The position numbers and the translations under genes were made by a program. DNA of 64,000 nucleotides from Calamus simplicifolius. Lineage: Eukaryota > Streptophyta > Magnoliopsida > Arecales > Arecaceae. Shown here in pieces: positions 36,226 to 46,467 of this stretch (position 1 is the stretch's first letter; every line of letters begins with the position of its first letter). The stretch lies in contig UESW01004417.1 of assembly GCA_900491605.1 (NCBI GenBank), forward strand, positions 169,363-233,362, in the 5' to 3' direction. The notes under the pieces are model-generated. The model had not been told where the DNA came from and made no database searches. It saw only the letters and a list, made by a program, of their open reading frames with translations.

Positions 36226-36278
36226 AGTCCCACATCGGAAACCGTAAAGGGCGGCCGGAACCCCGCTGGCCTATAAAA
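36226..36278 (+). promoter_or_regulatory. Plant snRNA promoter: USE plus TATA box
   Basis: AGTCCCACATCG at 36226-36237 is a perfect upstream sequence element (consensus RTCCCACATCG). TATAAAA lies at 36272-36278. The 34-bp gap between them is the spacing of Pol II-type plant snRNA genes (U1, U2, U4, U5); Pol III types are about ten bases closer. The RNA start follows 33 bases after the TATA box. Confidence 0.93.
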
Positions 36279-36304
36279 TGGGAAGCGGGAGTCCTTTTAA
36301 CCTT

Positions 36305-36464
36305 ATCTTTGCGCTTGGGGCAATGACGCAGCTAGTGAGGTTATAACCGAGGCGCGTCAATTGCTGGTTGAAAACTATTTCCAAACCCCCTCTTCGGCCC
36401 GGGTTAGGCCCGGTTGCCGTAGAGAATTTCTGGAAGGGCTCCCTCTAACCCAGGGTAAAGCCCT
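36305..36464 (+). ncRNA. U4: U4 spliceosomal snRNA
   Basis: The 5' end ATCTTTGCGCTTGGGGCAAT is the plant U4 start, the region that pairs with U6 (stem II). The 5' stem-loop follows with the kink-turn elements (GTGAGG and CCGAGGCGCG, about 36336-36356) that bind the 15.5K/Snu13 protein. Then comes TGCTGGTTGAAAACTATTTCC, with the U6 stem I partner. A central GC-rich hairpin (TCGGCCCGGGTTAGGCCCGG, about 36394-36413) is next. An Sm site AATTTCTGG lies at 36425-36433, and a 3' stem (AGGGCTCCCT...AGGGTAAAGCCCT) closes it. Length is about 160 nt, near the family's. All promoter and 3'-end elements are intact, so it is likely functional. The exact 3' end is uncertain by a few bases. Confidence 0.95.
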
Positions 36465-36465
36465 A

Positions 36466-36480
36466 CAAAACTCAAGTAAA
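36466..36480 (+). terminator. snRNA 3'-end box
   Basis: CAAAACTCAAGTAAA fits the plant snRNA 3' box CA(N)3-10AGTNNAA, directly after the U4 3' stem. In the family it directs 3'-end formation of Pol II snRNAs. Confidence 0.85.
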
Positions 36481-38106
36481 TGTCCATTTATATCAACTTT
36501 TTGTTATAATTTCTGTACGAATATTTAAATATAAGTGATATAATTTCTATGAATATTTGAATATAATAAAGTGAAAATAAGTGGTAAAATTTTAAAAAGA
36601 ATATTAATTCAAATAAATGTTTTTTTTATTAATAAAGATAATTTAAGTGTATTTTATGGATTAATAAAGATAATTTAAATAAAAAAATAAAATTTATATA
36701 TTGGAGTAAGTTTATTTTTTATTTATTGAAATTAGACATTATATTATATAGATTAAGCTGGATGTGGAATCGGATCAAAAAAAAATTGTAAGATTCAAAA
36801 TTTAGATTAAAATTAATTTTTAAATCAAATTTAATTTATAGAATTTTAAATACAAATTGGATTGGGATTTAAGACCAATTCTAGTATTAAGTTGGCTCAA
36901 CCTATTTGGAGGCTTGCCAAGGCTAGGCCGAACTTAAATCAATCTTGATACAAGCCTATAAGATATGAAAATAATACTCAATTCAGCCTAACTCATCTAA
37001 ACCTTTTTCCAATTATATGGATCAGCTATATGAAACTGCTTTCTTCACTCTACTCTATTTATGACCAAACCGACATTCAAATTACAAATAGTTATATTTT
37101 TTAATTATTTTTTTATATTATTTTAGATCTATCTTTACTTTAATTCTTATTATGGATTGTTAAAAGATTATTTTTTTAATCAATAATGATATAAAAATAA
37201 TGATATCAATTTATCAATTAATAGTTATTTATATATTTAAGTTTTCATATAGGAAGGAGGACGGCAAGGAAAAATCTTTGAAAATCAAAGGGAGAATATG
37301 GCTTACATCTAAATCATTGCTATTTAATAGCTAATCATCCACATCTTGATTAAAAGAATTTAAGATAAAAAAAATACTCTAATGAAAAAAAAAAAAGTTC
37401 TTCTTGCTTTTTTTTCAATATATATATTTTAAAGTGTGATATTTTGTTCTTCTTTATTAAAATGTGATGAATTATCTCATTAAGTATTAAACTATATTGG
37501 TAACTACTAGATCAAGATTCGCTATTAAATTGATAGAATTTTAGCATGCTTAATATTCTGATCGTTTTAATGTGCCCAGTTTTGATTTATAGTACAGTCA
37601 CTACAGTGTTCTTAACATGCGATAGATACTAATATAGCATATTACAAACTAAATACCTTAATCTAAATCATATCTTCACTAGAATTTGAAGGTCACAAAC
37701 TTTGCCTCCAAAAAATTAAAATTTTAAATAATGTTTAATACTCTTATGATTGATCCTATGAAGACCATTATTGAAAATTATAATATTTTATCTGCCATTA
37801 ATTACATTAAAAATAGGAATTTATTTTTTAAAATACTAATATTATTATAATAACAACTTACTATGTGTGTTACAATAGAAGAATAATACATGATTTTGAA
37901 TAATTGAAACATCTTCTTATTTACTTTTTAGTAAAAAATAATTATTGATTTTTATAGGATGCATTCATCTTAGGAGAGAAGTTTGATTAAAATTGATTTT
38001 TATAATAATATTTAGAAAAATATAAATGAAAAAAATACTAACTATTATTTCTGTTATAATCAACATAGAAGTAATCCATTATAACAAATCATCAACTTTC
38101 CACTAT

Positions 38107-38143
<37 letters not shown>
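36481..38143. other. AT-rich intergenic DNA
   Basis: No gene is seen. The sequence is strongly AT-rich and ends in a (TA)16 tract at 38111-38142 that abuts the LTR element. Confidence 0.5.
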
Positions 38144-38147
<4 letters not shown>

Positions 38148-39298
38148 ACTATAAAAATTTTTCTTGGCTTGGGAGCGGTGTACGTCAGGATCTGGGTAGT
38201 GTTCTCCCATCCAGATGGACCTGCAAGGCAGTCCTCACACAAGAATCACAGGGGATGGTCCTTGCAGTAGACCCTCCGATGCTCAAGTCAGTAGAAATTC
38301 TAAACAAATAGATAGAGAAAAATGCTCAATCTTCCTCCTTGAGATGATTTTTTCAGAAGCAATGACCTTTATTAGAGTTTTCTTTGGGATTAGATTGCCT
38401 TCGAGAGCATACTTAGAGGGTTCTGAGACTTGGTATTTGTACGTTATCGAGGAGGTGAGCTGTTACCTAATTTTTTGTGCATGTTTTAGGAAATTGACAT
38501 CCGATAAGGCTGAAATCCCAACGGTTACAGGGATCGGCAGTTGATGAAGCTAACGGACGCTTTATCAGAAATTTGGAATTTCATTGATCATGAACGGAGT
38601 ATTGTATTTGGCTTCCGTTTTCATTTTGGAAAGCTCATTCTGCGATTCTTGCGATCAGGGTGGTTCATCTTTCGAGATATCCGGCGTGGTTTGAAGCAAC
38701 AATGGCACTTACGTTGAAGGGATGATGATTGATCCTGGTGAGGCACTAAGATAGCTCAGCCCTGTCGAGGTTCGGATATAGTTCGGTCCTTCCGAGGCAT
38801 TGAGATAGCTCGGCACTGTCGAGGTTCAGAGATAGCTTGACCCTGTCGAGGTTCGGAGAATGTTGCTCGGCCCTTTCGAGGTATAATATAGCTTGGCCCT
38901 TCCGAGGTTCGGAGACCATCTATGGTGTTGGCGTCGAGAACGATGATGGCATCGGTACTAACTCTGGAGTCAATGAGGAGACCGACTTCAGAATCAGTGC
39001 TAGGCTTGACTATGGGGCCGAGTCGGTGTTAAGGCCGACTAGAACCGACTTTAGAGTCTAGAGCTGAGTCCATAGACAAGGCCGCCTTGGCGATTGGGGC
39101 CGCTTCCGGAGATGAGAACGCCTTGGAGGCTGGGGCTGCTTCAACTTCCACCATTACTCACATGCGTTTTATCAGCCATATCATATAGTAGTTTATTTTT
39201 TCCTAAACATGATAGTTAACGAGTCAGAACCGATAGTGGCTCTAGCCTTTTTGCCATATACACGGATGTTGGTGCAATGATAATTTTATCCTGCATCA
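38144..39298 (-). repeat. Left LTR (3' LTR of the minus-strand element)
   Basis: Aligns throughout with 41868-43038, for example GGCAGTCCT, ATGACCTTTA(T/C)TAGAGTTTTC, GAT(C/A)AGGGTGGTTCATC, AACATGATAGTTAA. The start is set by alignment to TGTTGCTACGAAAATCC of the right LTR. The inner end is set by the TGATGCAGGATAAAAT start on the minus strand. Diverged by many substitutions and small indels. Confidence 0.85.
38730..38915. repeat. Short CTCGGCCC...GAGGTTCGGAGA repeats within left LTR
   Basis: About five to six copies of a 30-bp motif (GCTCGG(C/T)CCT..CGAGGTTCGGAGATA) in tandem. The same motif occurs in the right LTR (42455-42675) and is the unit of the 39385-40919 array. Confidence 0.85.
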
Positions 39299-39384
39299 CA
39301 TGCTCCTCACTCTATAGTCCGAAGCGTAGGTTCGGAAATAGGGAGTAGAGTTCCAGATGGCTTAATTCGATTGGAGGAACTTTT

Positions 39385-40919
39385 TGGCCGTATCGAGAAT
39401 TGCTCGGCCCTACCAAGGTTCGAAAAGAATCTTACATCGCTTCGCTAGGGTACGAAGATTGTTTCTCGAAGAAATTTTACTTAGCCCTGCCAAGGTACGG
39501 AGAAAGTTGCTCGACCCTGCCAAGGTATGGAGAAAGTTGCTCGGTTGTACCGAGATGCGGAGAAATTTTTACTTCACCTTGCCAAGGTTCGAAGAATGTT
39601 GCTCGGCCATGCCAAGGTATGGAGAAAAAAATTTTTACTTGGCCTTACCAAGGTTCAGAGAATGTTGCTCGGCTGTGCTAAGGTACGGAGAAAATTTTTT
39701 TTACTTGGCCTTACCAAGGTTCGAAGAATGTTGCTCGGCTGTGCCGAGGTATGGAGAAAAATTTTTTACTTGGCCCTGCCAAGGTTCGGAGAATGTTGCT
39801 CAGTCGTACCGAGCTACGAAGAAATTTTTTTTTACTTGGCCCTGTCAAGGTTCGAAGAATGTTGCTCGACCATACCGAGGTACGGAGAAATTTTTACTTG
39901 GCCCTACCAAGGTTCATAGAATGTTGCTTGGCCATGCCAAGATATGGAGAAAATTTTTTACTTGGCCCTGCCAAGGTTCGAAGAATGTTGCTCGGCCCTG
40001 CCGAGTTACAGAGAAATTTTATACTTGGCCCTGCCAAGGTACGGAGAAATTTTTTACTTGGCCCTGCTAAGGTTTGGAAAATGTTGCTCCGCCCTGCCAA
40101 GGTATGAAGAAATTTTTTTACTTGGCCCTGCTAAGGTACGAAGAATGTTGCTTTGCCATGCTGAGGTACGAAGAAATTTTTTTACTTCCTTGCCAAGGTT
40201 CGAAGAATGTTGCTCGATCATGCTGAGGTATGGAGAAATTTTTTTTACTTGGCCCTGCCAAGGTTCGAAGAATGTTGGTACGGAGAAATTTTTTTACTTG
40301 GCCTTGCCAAAGTATGAAGAATGTTGCTCGGCCGTGCCGAGGTATTGAGAAATTTTTACTTAGCCCTGCCAAGTTTCGGAGAATGTTGCTTGACCCTGCT
40401 GAGGTACGAAGAATTTTTTTTTACTTGTCCTGCCAAGGTTCAGAGAATGTTGCTCGGCCGCGTCGAGGTACGAAGAAAAATTTTTTTACTTGGCCCTGCT
40501 AAGTTCAGAGAATGATGCTCGGCCATGCCGAGCTACGGAGAAATTTTTACTTGGCCCTATCAAGGTTCGGAGATGTTGCTCGGCTCTACCGAGGTACGAA
40601 GAAATATTTTTACTTGGCCCTACCAAGGTATGGAGAATGTTGCTCTACCATGCCAAGGTACAGAGAAATTTTTTTATTTAGCCCTGCCAAGGTTTGGAGA
40701 AACCATGCCGAGGTACAGAAATTTTTTTTTTATTTGGCCCTACCAAGGTTCGGAGAATGTCACTTGGTCGTGCCGAGGTACGAAGAATTTTTTTTTTTGC
40801 TCGGCCCTGCCAAGGTTCAGAGAAAGTTTTACTTAGCCCAGCCAATGTATAAAAAAATTTGCTCGGCCCTACCAAGGAATGGAGAAAATTGCTCAGTCCT
40901 ATCGAGGTTTGAAGAAATG
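39385..40919. repeat. 30-bp / 62-bp higher-order minisatellite array
   Basis: About 50 copies of a roughly 30-bp unit centred on (C/T)TCGGCCCTGCCAAGGTNCGGAGAA. Two versions mostly alternate. One is preceded by ATGTTG, has GCTCGGCC, and often GGTACGGAGAAA. The other is preceded by a T-run and ACTTGGCC, and has AAGGTTCGGAGAATG. The pair makes a 60-65-bp higher-order unit whose T-run varies from 5 to 10 bases. Open frames of up to 228 codons across it are translated repeat, not genes. Confidence 0.92.
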
Positions 40920-41075
40920 GACCCCGTAGGTCAATGATTGGGTGAGACCTGCCTTTCACCCACAACTCAAAAAAATTATTATTCAATAAGAAATATTTGA
41001 ATCGAAAGTGAAGTTTTATTACAATGAGCAAAATGGCTCGGTTCAGGTATACTTCACTAGTAATATACTCGGGGT

Positions 41076-41781
41076 TTAATCTAGTTCATTATCTTTAGGA
41101 TACTGTATCCCTTGAAGGCATTCATTACTCGGAGATGATCCGAGTTCTATATCCTCGAGGCACGGTGTCTCTTTGATGTCCTCATCTGAAGAGGTGAGCC
41201 CCTCGCACCGGACCCTTTCAAACTGGTCCTCCTCTTTGCCTGGCCGTACATGGGGGGCATGGTTAATCATTTTAATAGCGCCAGTCACTAGTAGGTTCGG
41301 CGCGCATAGTTGTCGTTGTAGCCCGTCATCCCGAGCAGTTGGAGAAATGGGTCGGGGGGATTGTGGCTGCGGCGTTGAATTGTGGTGAGAATACTGAGGA
41401 AAGGAGCCTGACGGGATCTAGGCAGGCTCCTATCTCCTTCCCTCCACAGTGCCGGTTCAACTTCTCTATGGCCAGGCTGTCGTGGAAGGCTAGTGGCTTC
41501 CAGTGGGTTGGGTAGAGAGAGCACCGGTAGGACCGGGATGACTGTTCCACTAGGAAGCTACTGAGTGGGTGTAACGGGAAGAAGGCCCCTAAGAAGCCTT
41601 GCACCAGTTGTAACATGGCTTGAACTAGTTGGACTAGCATGGCAAATTGGTCCTATGTGACCAGGGCTACTGGCGGTGGAGGAATCTCGATTGGCGATGG
41701 CTGCGAAGGTGTCGTGTTGTTGGAGGGATCAAGCTTTTGAGAGGAGCCTTGATCAGGAGCATCTCTCTTATGGTTGGCCAT
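41076..41781 (-). pseudogene. Gypsy-type gag N-terminal remnant
   Basis: On the minus strand an ATG at 41779-41781, about 86 bases after the LTR, opens MANHKRDAPDQGSSQKLDPS and a Ser/Pro-rich linker ending EIPPPPVALVT. A TAG follows at 41653-41655, then DQFAMLVQLVQAMLQLVQGF. The order (short charged N-terminus, Pro linker, coil-like QxFAxLVxxVQAM) is typical of Ty3/gypsy Gag starts. Beyond about 41500 frames break, and only an acidic fragment is left at 41076-41288. It is non-functional. Confidence 0.65.
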
Positions 41782-41867
41782 TGAGGACTAATCCTTCTTG
41801 TATGGAACCTTGTATCCTTGGTTTTAAGTTTTCAGAGAAACTTGGGGCCCTTCCTCTAGCGCCAATT

Positions 41868-43038
41868 TGTTGCTACGAAAATCCATTGTTTAGCTTGGGG
41901 GCGATGCACATCAGGATCCATAGTGCTCTCCCATCTGGATGGACCTTGCAAGGCAGTCCTTACGCAGGAATCATAGGGGGTGGTTCTTGCGGAAGACCCT
42001 CAGATGTCCAAGTTAGTGAAGATTCTAAGCAATCATATGAGAGGAAAAGGCTCAAGTAGAAGGATCTTTCTTTTGAGATGATTTTTCAGGAGCAATGACC
42101 TTTACTAGAGTTTTCTTTGGGATTAGATTACCTTCGAGAGTGTACTTGAGGGGTCCTGGGACTTGGTATTTGTACGTTGTTGAGGAGGTGAGCCATTACT
42201 TGATTTTTTGGCGCGTTTTAGGGAGTTGGCATCCGATAAGGCCAAAATTCCAACTGTTATGAGAATCGGCAGTTGATGAAGCTGATGGACGCTTTATCGG
42301 AAATTTAGAATCTCGTTGATCATGGACAGAGTATTGTATTTGGCTCCCATTTCATTTTGGGAAGCTCATTCCACGATTCTTGCGATCAGGGTGGTTCATC
42401 CTTCGAGATATTTGGTGGTTTGAAGCAGCAATTGCGCTTACGTTGAAGGGATAAGGATCGATCCTGGCGAGGTACTAAGATAACTCGGCCCTGCCGAGGT
42501 TCAGATATAGCTCGTCCTTCCGAGGCACTGATATAGCTCGGCACTGCCGAGGTTCGGAGATAGCTTGGTCCTTCCGAGGTACTGAGGTAGCTCGGCCCTG
42601 CTAAGGTTCGAAGAATGTTGCTCGACCTTCCGAGGTACTGAGATAGCTCGGCCCTGTCGAGGTTCGGAGACCATCTCTGGTGTTAGCATTGAGACCGATG
42701 ATGGCATCAGTACTAACTCTGGAGTCGGTAAGGAGACGACTTTGAATCGGTGCTAGGGCTGACTATGGGGTCGAGTCAGTGCTGAGGCCAACTAGAATCA
42801 ACTTTGGAGTCTAGGGGCGAGTCGAAGACGAGGCCGCCTTGGCGATTGGGGTCGCTTTCGGAGATGAGACCACCTTGAGCCTTGGGCCACCTCAACTTCT
42901 CACACACGGCTTCATTAGCCATATCATATGGTAGTTTATTTTTTTTAAACATGATAGTTAATGAGTCAGAAACAAGAATGGCTTAATTTTTTATCATATA
43001 CATGAATATTAGCGCAATGATAATTTTACTTTGTATAT
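41868..43038 (-). repeat. Right LTR (5' LTR of the minus-strand element)
   Basis: Begins TGTTGCTACGAAAATCC on the plus strand, directly after the primer-site complement GCGCCAAT. The outer end merges into the (TA)n tract at 43034-43057. Contains the same 30-bp motifs (42455-42675) as the left LTR. Confidence 0.85.
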
Positions 43039-43363
43039 ATATATATATATATATATAAAAGTCAACGAGAGGCGTTGAAACTCTTAGGTATTTTTTTATG
43101 CGGTCCATGCCTTTTTCTTCTTATTGTGGTATTTTGGGAGGAAGAATGAAAACCGAAAAAAAAAAAAGCGGTATTCGTCTTGCCCGGTGATGATACCAGA
43201 CCTACTTGCATCGCCCTTGTTCAACGTCAATCCTTCCTCTCTTGTGGCGCAAGCCTTACCCCTCCCCCTCCTCTTCCCTACACTTCCCCTTCCTCTCGCT
43301 CTCTTCCCCTATATTTCCTCCTCCTATGTGGCCAAATGTAACCCATTCCATTCCTATTAGACG
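43039..43363 (+). promoter_or_regulatory. Promoter and leader of the DUF155 gene
   Basis: Only about 300 bp separate the LTR element's outer edge from the start codon, so the retroelement sits right at the promoter. The last 150 bases are pyrimidine-rich (CCTCCCCCTCCTCTTCC), a common plant core-promoter/leader style. An in-frame TAG at 43358-43360 closes the frame ahead of the ATG. No TATA box is clear. Confidence 0.5.
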
Positions 43364-46300
43364 ATGTCTCACTGGAAAACTCGCTGCTTCTCCTCTTCTT
43401 CTTCTTTGTCATTAGAGAGGCATCTCCAATCCATGCTCTCCTCCTCCTATTCCTATCCCCACCCCCTCCCCAAAATCCTGCCCCGCCGCTCCTTCCAAAA
43501 CCTAGCGTCCGCCCGTCTTCTCTCCTCCTCCGCCGCCGTCCACCGCATCTCCTTCCTCTCCGCCCTCCTTTTCCGGCGGCAGCCGCATCTCCGCCGCCTC
43601 CCCCTCCTCCTCGCCTCCCCCCACCCCGCCCCGAGGGCCTTCTCCTCCTCCTCCTCCTCCTCCGACCAGGAGCTCGAATGGCGCGAGGACTACCACCAGG
43701 CGCCGCAGGGCCGCCACTCGTTGTCACCGTCGGTGGCACCCTGCTTCGACAAAGAGGACGATGGCGGGTACCAGGATCACCTCCTCGAGGTCCAGCAGGA
43801 GAAGCAAAGCCGCTTCATCCCCGTCAAGGCCTACTTCCTCTGCACCAGGTCTTTCTTTCTCTCTTGCTATTTGTCCCTTTTTCTGGTCTGCATGTTTAAA
43901 AGAAGAAATTTGCTTCTGATTCTTTCCTGTTGTGATTGCAGTATTGATCTGAGAAGCTTGCAGTCTCAGAATGCTTTCAATGTCATCCCGCCAAACTCTC
44001 GCGCCACCAACTATGTCGTGCTCCGGTACTATGACGTTAAGGGCGATCCTGTAGTGGGTTCTCTGCTTCTTTTCGCGATCTCCACCTAATAGTTTATTGT
44101 TCCGCGTGTTTGGAATCGTTTTTATCTGATTTGATGTGATAGAACAGAGTTTTTGCGGTTAGGAAGAGGGTTTTTGGTACGGTGGATTCATCTTCTACAA
44201 TTCCTGTGGATTGAATTGGATGTTGCTTTTATTGGCTTCATATATGCTTGCTCACATTGCCCATATTGCAACTTTTATAATCTTCCACTTTAACTCCATT
44301 GATTGTTAGAATCCCATGGACAACTTCTTTTACGCTATTGCATATTTCGTGCTTGCACTATGCTGATTGAACTTCGGTGTTGTTTAATTATATGGGTATC
44401 TTTATCATTGCAAGTGCACCTTAATTTGCCCTGCTATAAGAGGGTTGTGGTGTTCGCCAAAAGATTTCTATGAGCAATAAAAGCTATTTTTACAATTTTG
44501 TTCCAATCTACGTCAGTGCTTTTTAATGAAAATTTCTTTTGATCTTTCCCACAAATTTGATAATGTTTGTGTACAAACACATTTTCTTCATGCTGCTAAA
44601 AGCCATTTTCTCTATCACTGACACAATTTTATGTTGCCATATGCCTTCATGATTGGAGATTCTTAAAAACTAATGTAAATATTATCATAGGACGATGCGT
44701 CTTAGGTGGTGGAGCCAGTATGATATGCCTGAGCCAGTAATGCTGATTAGGTACAAATATAGACCATGTGACATTACATAATACATTCTTGATTTCAGGG
44801 TCTGGAAGCTGGTTTTATAAATGAGAGTAATTGCCACTATATGGTAGTTTTTCAGTATGGTTCAGTTGTCTTGTTTAATGTTTCTGACCATGAGGCTGAT
44901 GGGTATCTGAAGATTGTTGAGAAACATGCATCAGGGTTGCTGCCAGAGATGAGAAAGGATGGTAAGCATGCCAAAATTGCTTAAACCTCTATGCTTACAT
45001 TTTACCAAATCAACTCTCCTCATCAATGCTCTAATGTTCAACTGCTTATACATTTTTCCAGAAGAATCCAAAGCTTAAGAAAAAGAAATTGAAAGGATAT
45101 AAAAGTGAATTCATGCATGAGTAATTTTTAATGTATGCTTCTCCACTTCGATATGACTCAATTTGAAAATGATTCAGTTCAGAATATGTTCGATTTGTTA
45201 TTTATCCATAAAATTCTTTGCATTCTAGTTAAAGGATAAATTTGTAAATGACAGGAGCTAAAGGGATTTACAGCAATGATATCATATTATAGATGAAATG
45301 TCTGCATAGGTTGAGGAATGGGGATATCAAAATAATAGAAACCATTTTTTTTTAAGCTTCTTAATTTTGGAACTTTGCAAGCATTGATACTGATGGGGGA
45401 GAAGGTGGTCAAATTTCTGTCAGTGTGGCGGGGGAATTTTCAGATTCAATATTTTGATTGTGATGCAAGTTCCATTTTAGGATATCATTCCTCATTTCTA
45501 CTCATGATTTGACTATCATATATTTTAGTCAAAATTAGGTTTTCTCATTTTTGAAATTAGTAATAGTTTCTGTATTTTTTTGTTTTCATTTTTGTTATGC
45601 TGTTTGAAGTGTGAACTCATTTTCTGTTATGTTTATCTCTGTGCCACCAAATTTTGTCGGTTTTCCATCAATTACGATAAGATGGCTTAAATTCTGTCTT
45701 TTCAAGTTATTTATTACATTAGAGAAGATTTTTGTAGAATACCATTGTTGTGCCTTTTAGTCATTGCATCATGTCTTAACTGTAGTCTTCATATCTCTTT
45801 TCATTATTACATGATGCTGTCTTTGAACAGTATTTTTTTCCCTTTAAAATGTGGGCCTCTTTTTGATTGTTTCCCTCTTTGTGAAAGCAAGAAAATTGAC
45901 ACTTAGAGAAAAGAACAATAGGTAACCAGTTCCCGGAGGATTTATCTGGCTAACCCTACTAAAGAAGAAAAGTTGACTTGTCATCTGAATAGGAAGTTTG
46001 ATTATATGTAAGGTGATTTTCTTAACCTCTGCCACTTGGTTATGCATATGGACTTGGGCTTGCCCTTCTTAGGATGGGAAGGAAGAAAATAAGTCAAAAT
46101 GTTACATCATAGCCAAGATATGTTGGTCGTTCACTCATTCTTTTAGTCTAGATTCATTTGGATTTGATTGACCTCAGTAATTTGTTTCTCCATTTCTTTA
46201 ATATCCACATAACCTTTGGACAACCACTTTTACTTTCTGTTTATCAGCTTCCCATGCATTGTCTGTCCCAGACATTCCTTCATTGTTTCAAGATCCTTAC

Positions 46301-46431
46301 TTGATTACCAGTTGCTTAATCACTCATCAAAAAATAGTGCTTCACTTTCCATCCAAATTGCTTGATTAAAAACTCATGTTATCATCTATCAACAATAGCC
46401 AAATCACCACTCCTCCCCCTGCCCCACGGAA

Positions 46432-46467
<36 letters not shown>

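Larger units (their letters stand above)
38144..43038 (-). mobile_element. Gag-only LTR retrotransposon (Ty3/gypsy-like) with internal minisatellite
   Basis: Two long terminal repeats (38144-39298 and 41868-43038, about 1.16 kb) flank a 2.57-kb internal region. Orientation is minus: next to the right LTR, the minus strand reads ...GCAACA|AATTGGCGCTAGAGG, a TGGCGC-type primer site usual in plant gypsy elements, followed by a gag-like start at 41781. No protease, RT, RNase H or integrase is visible, so the element is non-autonomous. Most of the interior (39385-40919) is a degenerate tandem repeat. The element sits inside a TA microsatellite: a TA tract flanks each outer edge (38111-38142 and 43034-43057), which hides the target duplication. 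Confidence 0.85.

Noticed and set aside
39384..40070. 228-codon plus-strand open frame (and several overlapping ones) in the minisatellite
   Set aside because: The peptides (WPCQGSKNVAR / LLGPAKVRRML) are just translations of the tandem unit in different frames. There is no start context or domain, and similar frames occur on both strands.
38144..43038. Interpretation as an integrated pararetrovirus
   Set aside because: Two clear LTRs, a TGGCGC-type primer site and a gag start fit an LTR retrotransposon. No movement protein, coat or RT domain is visible.
43278..43739. 153-codon minus-strand open frame
   Set aside because: Gly/Arg-rich shadow of the GC-rich first exon of the DUF155 gene on the other strand.
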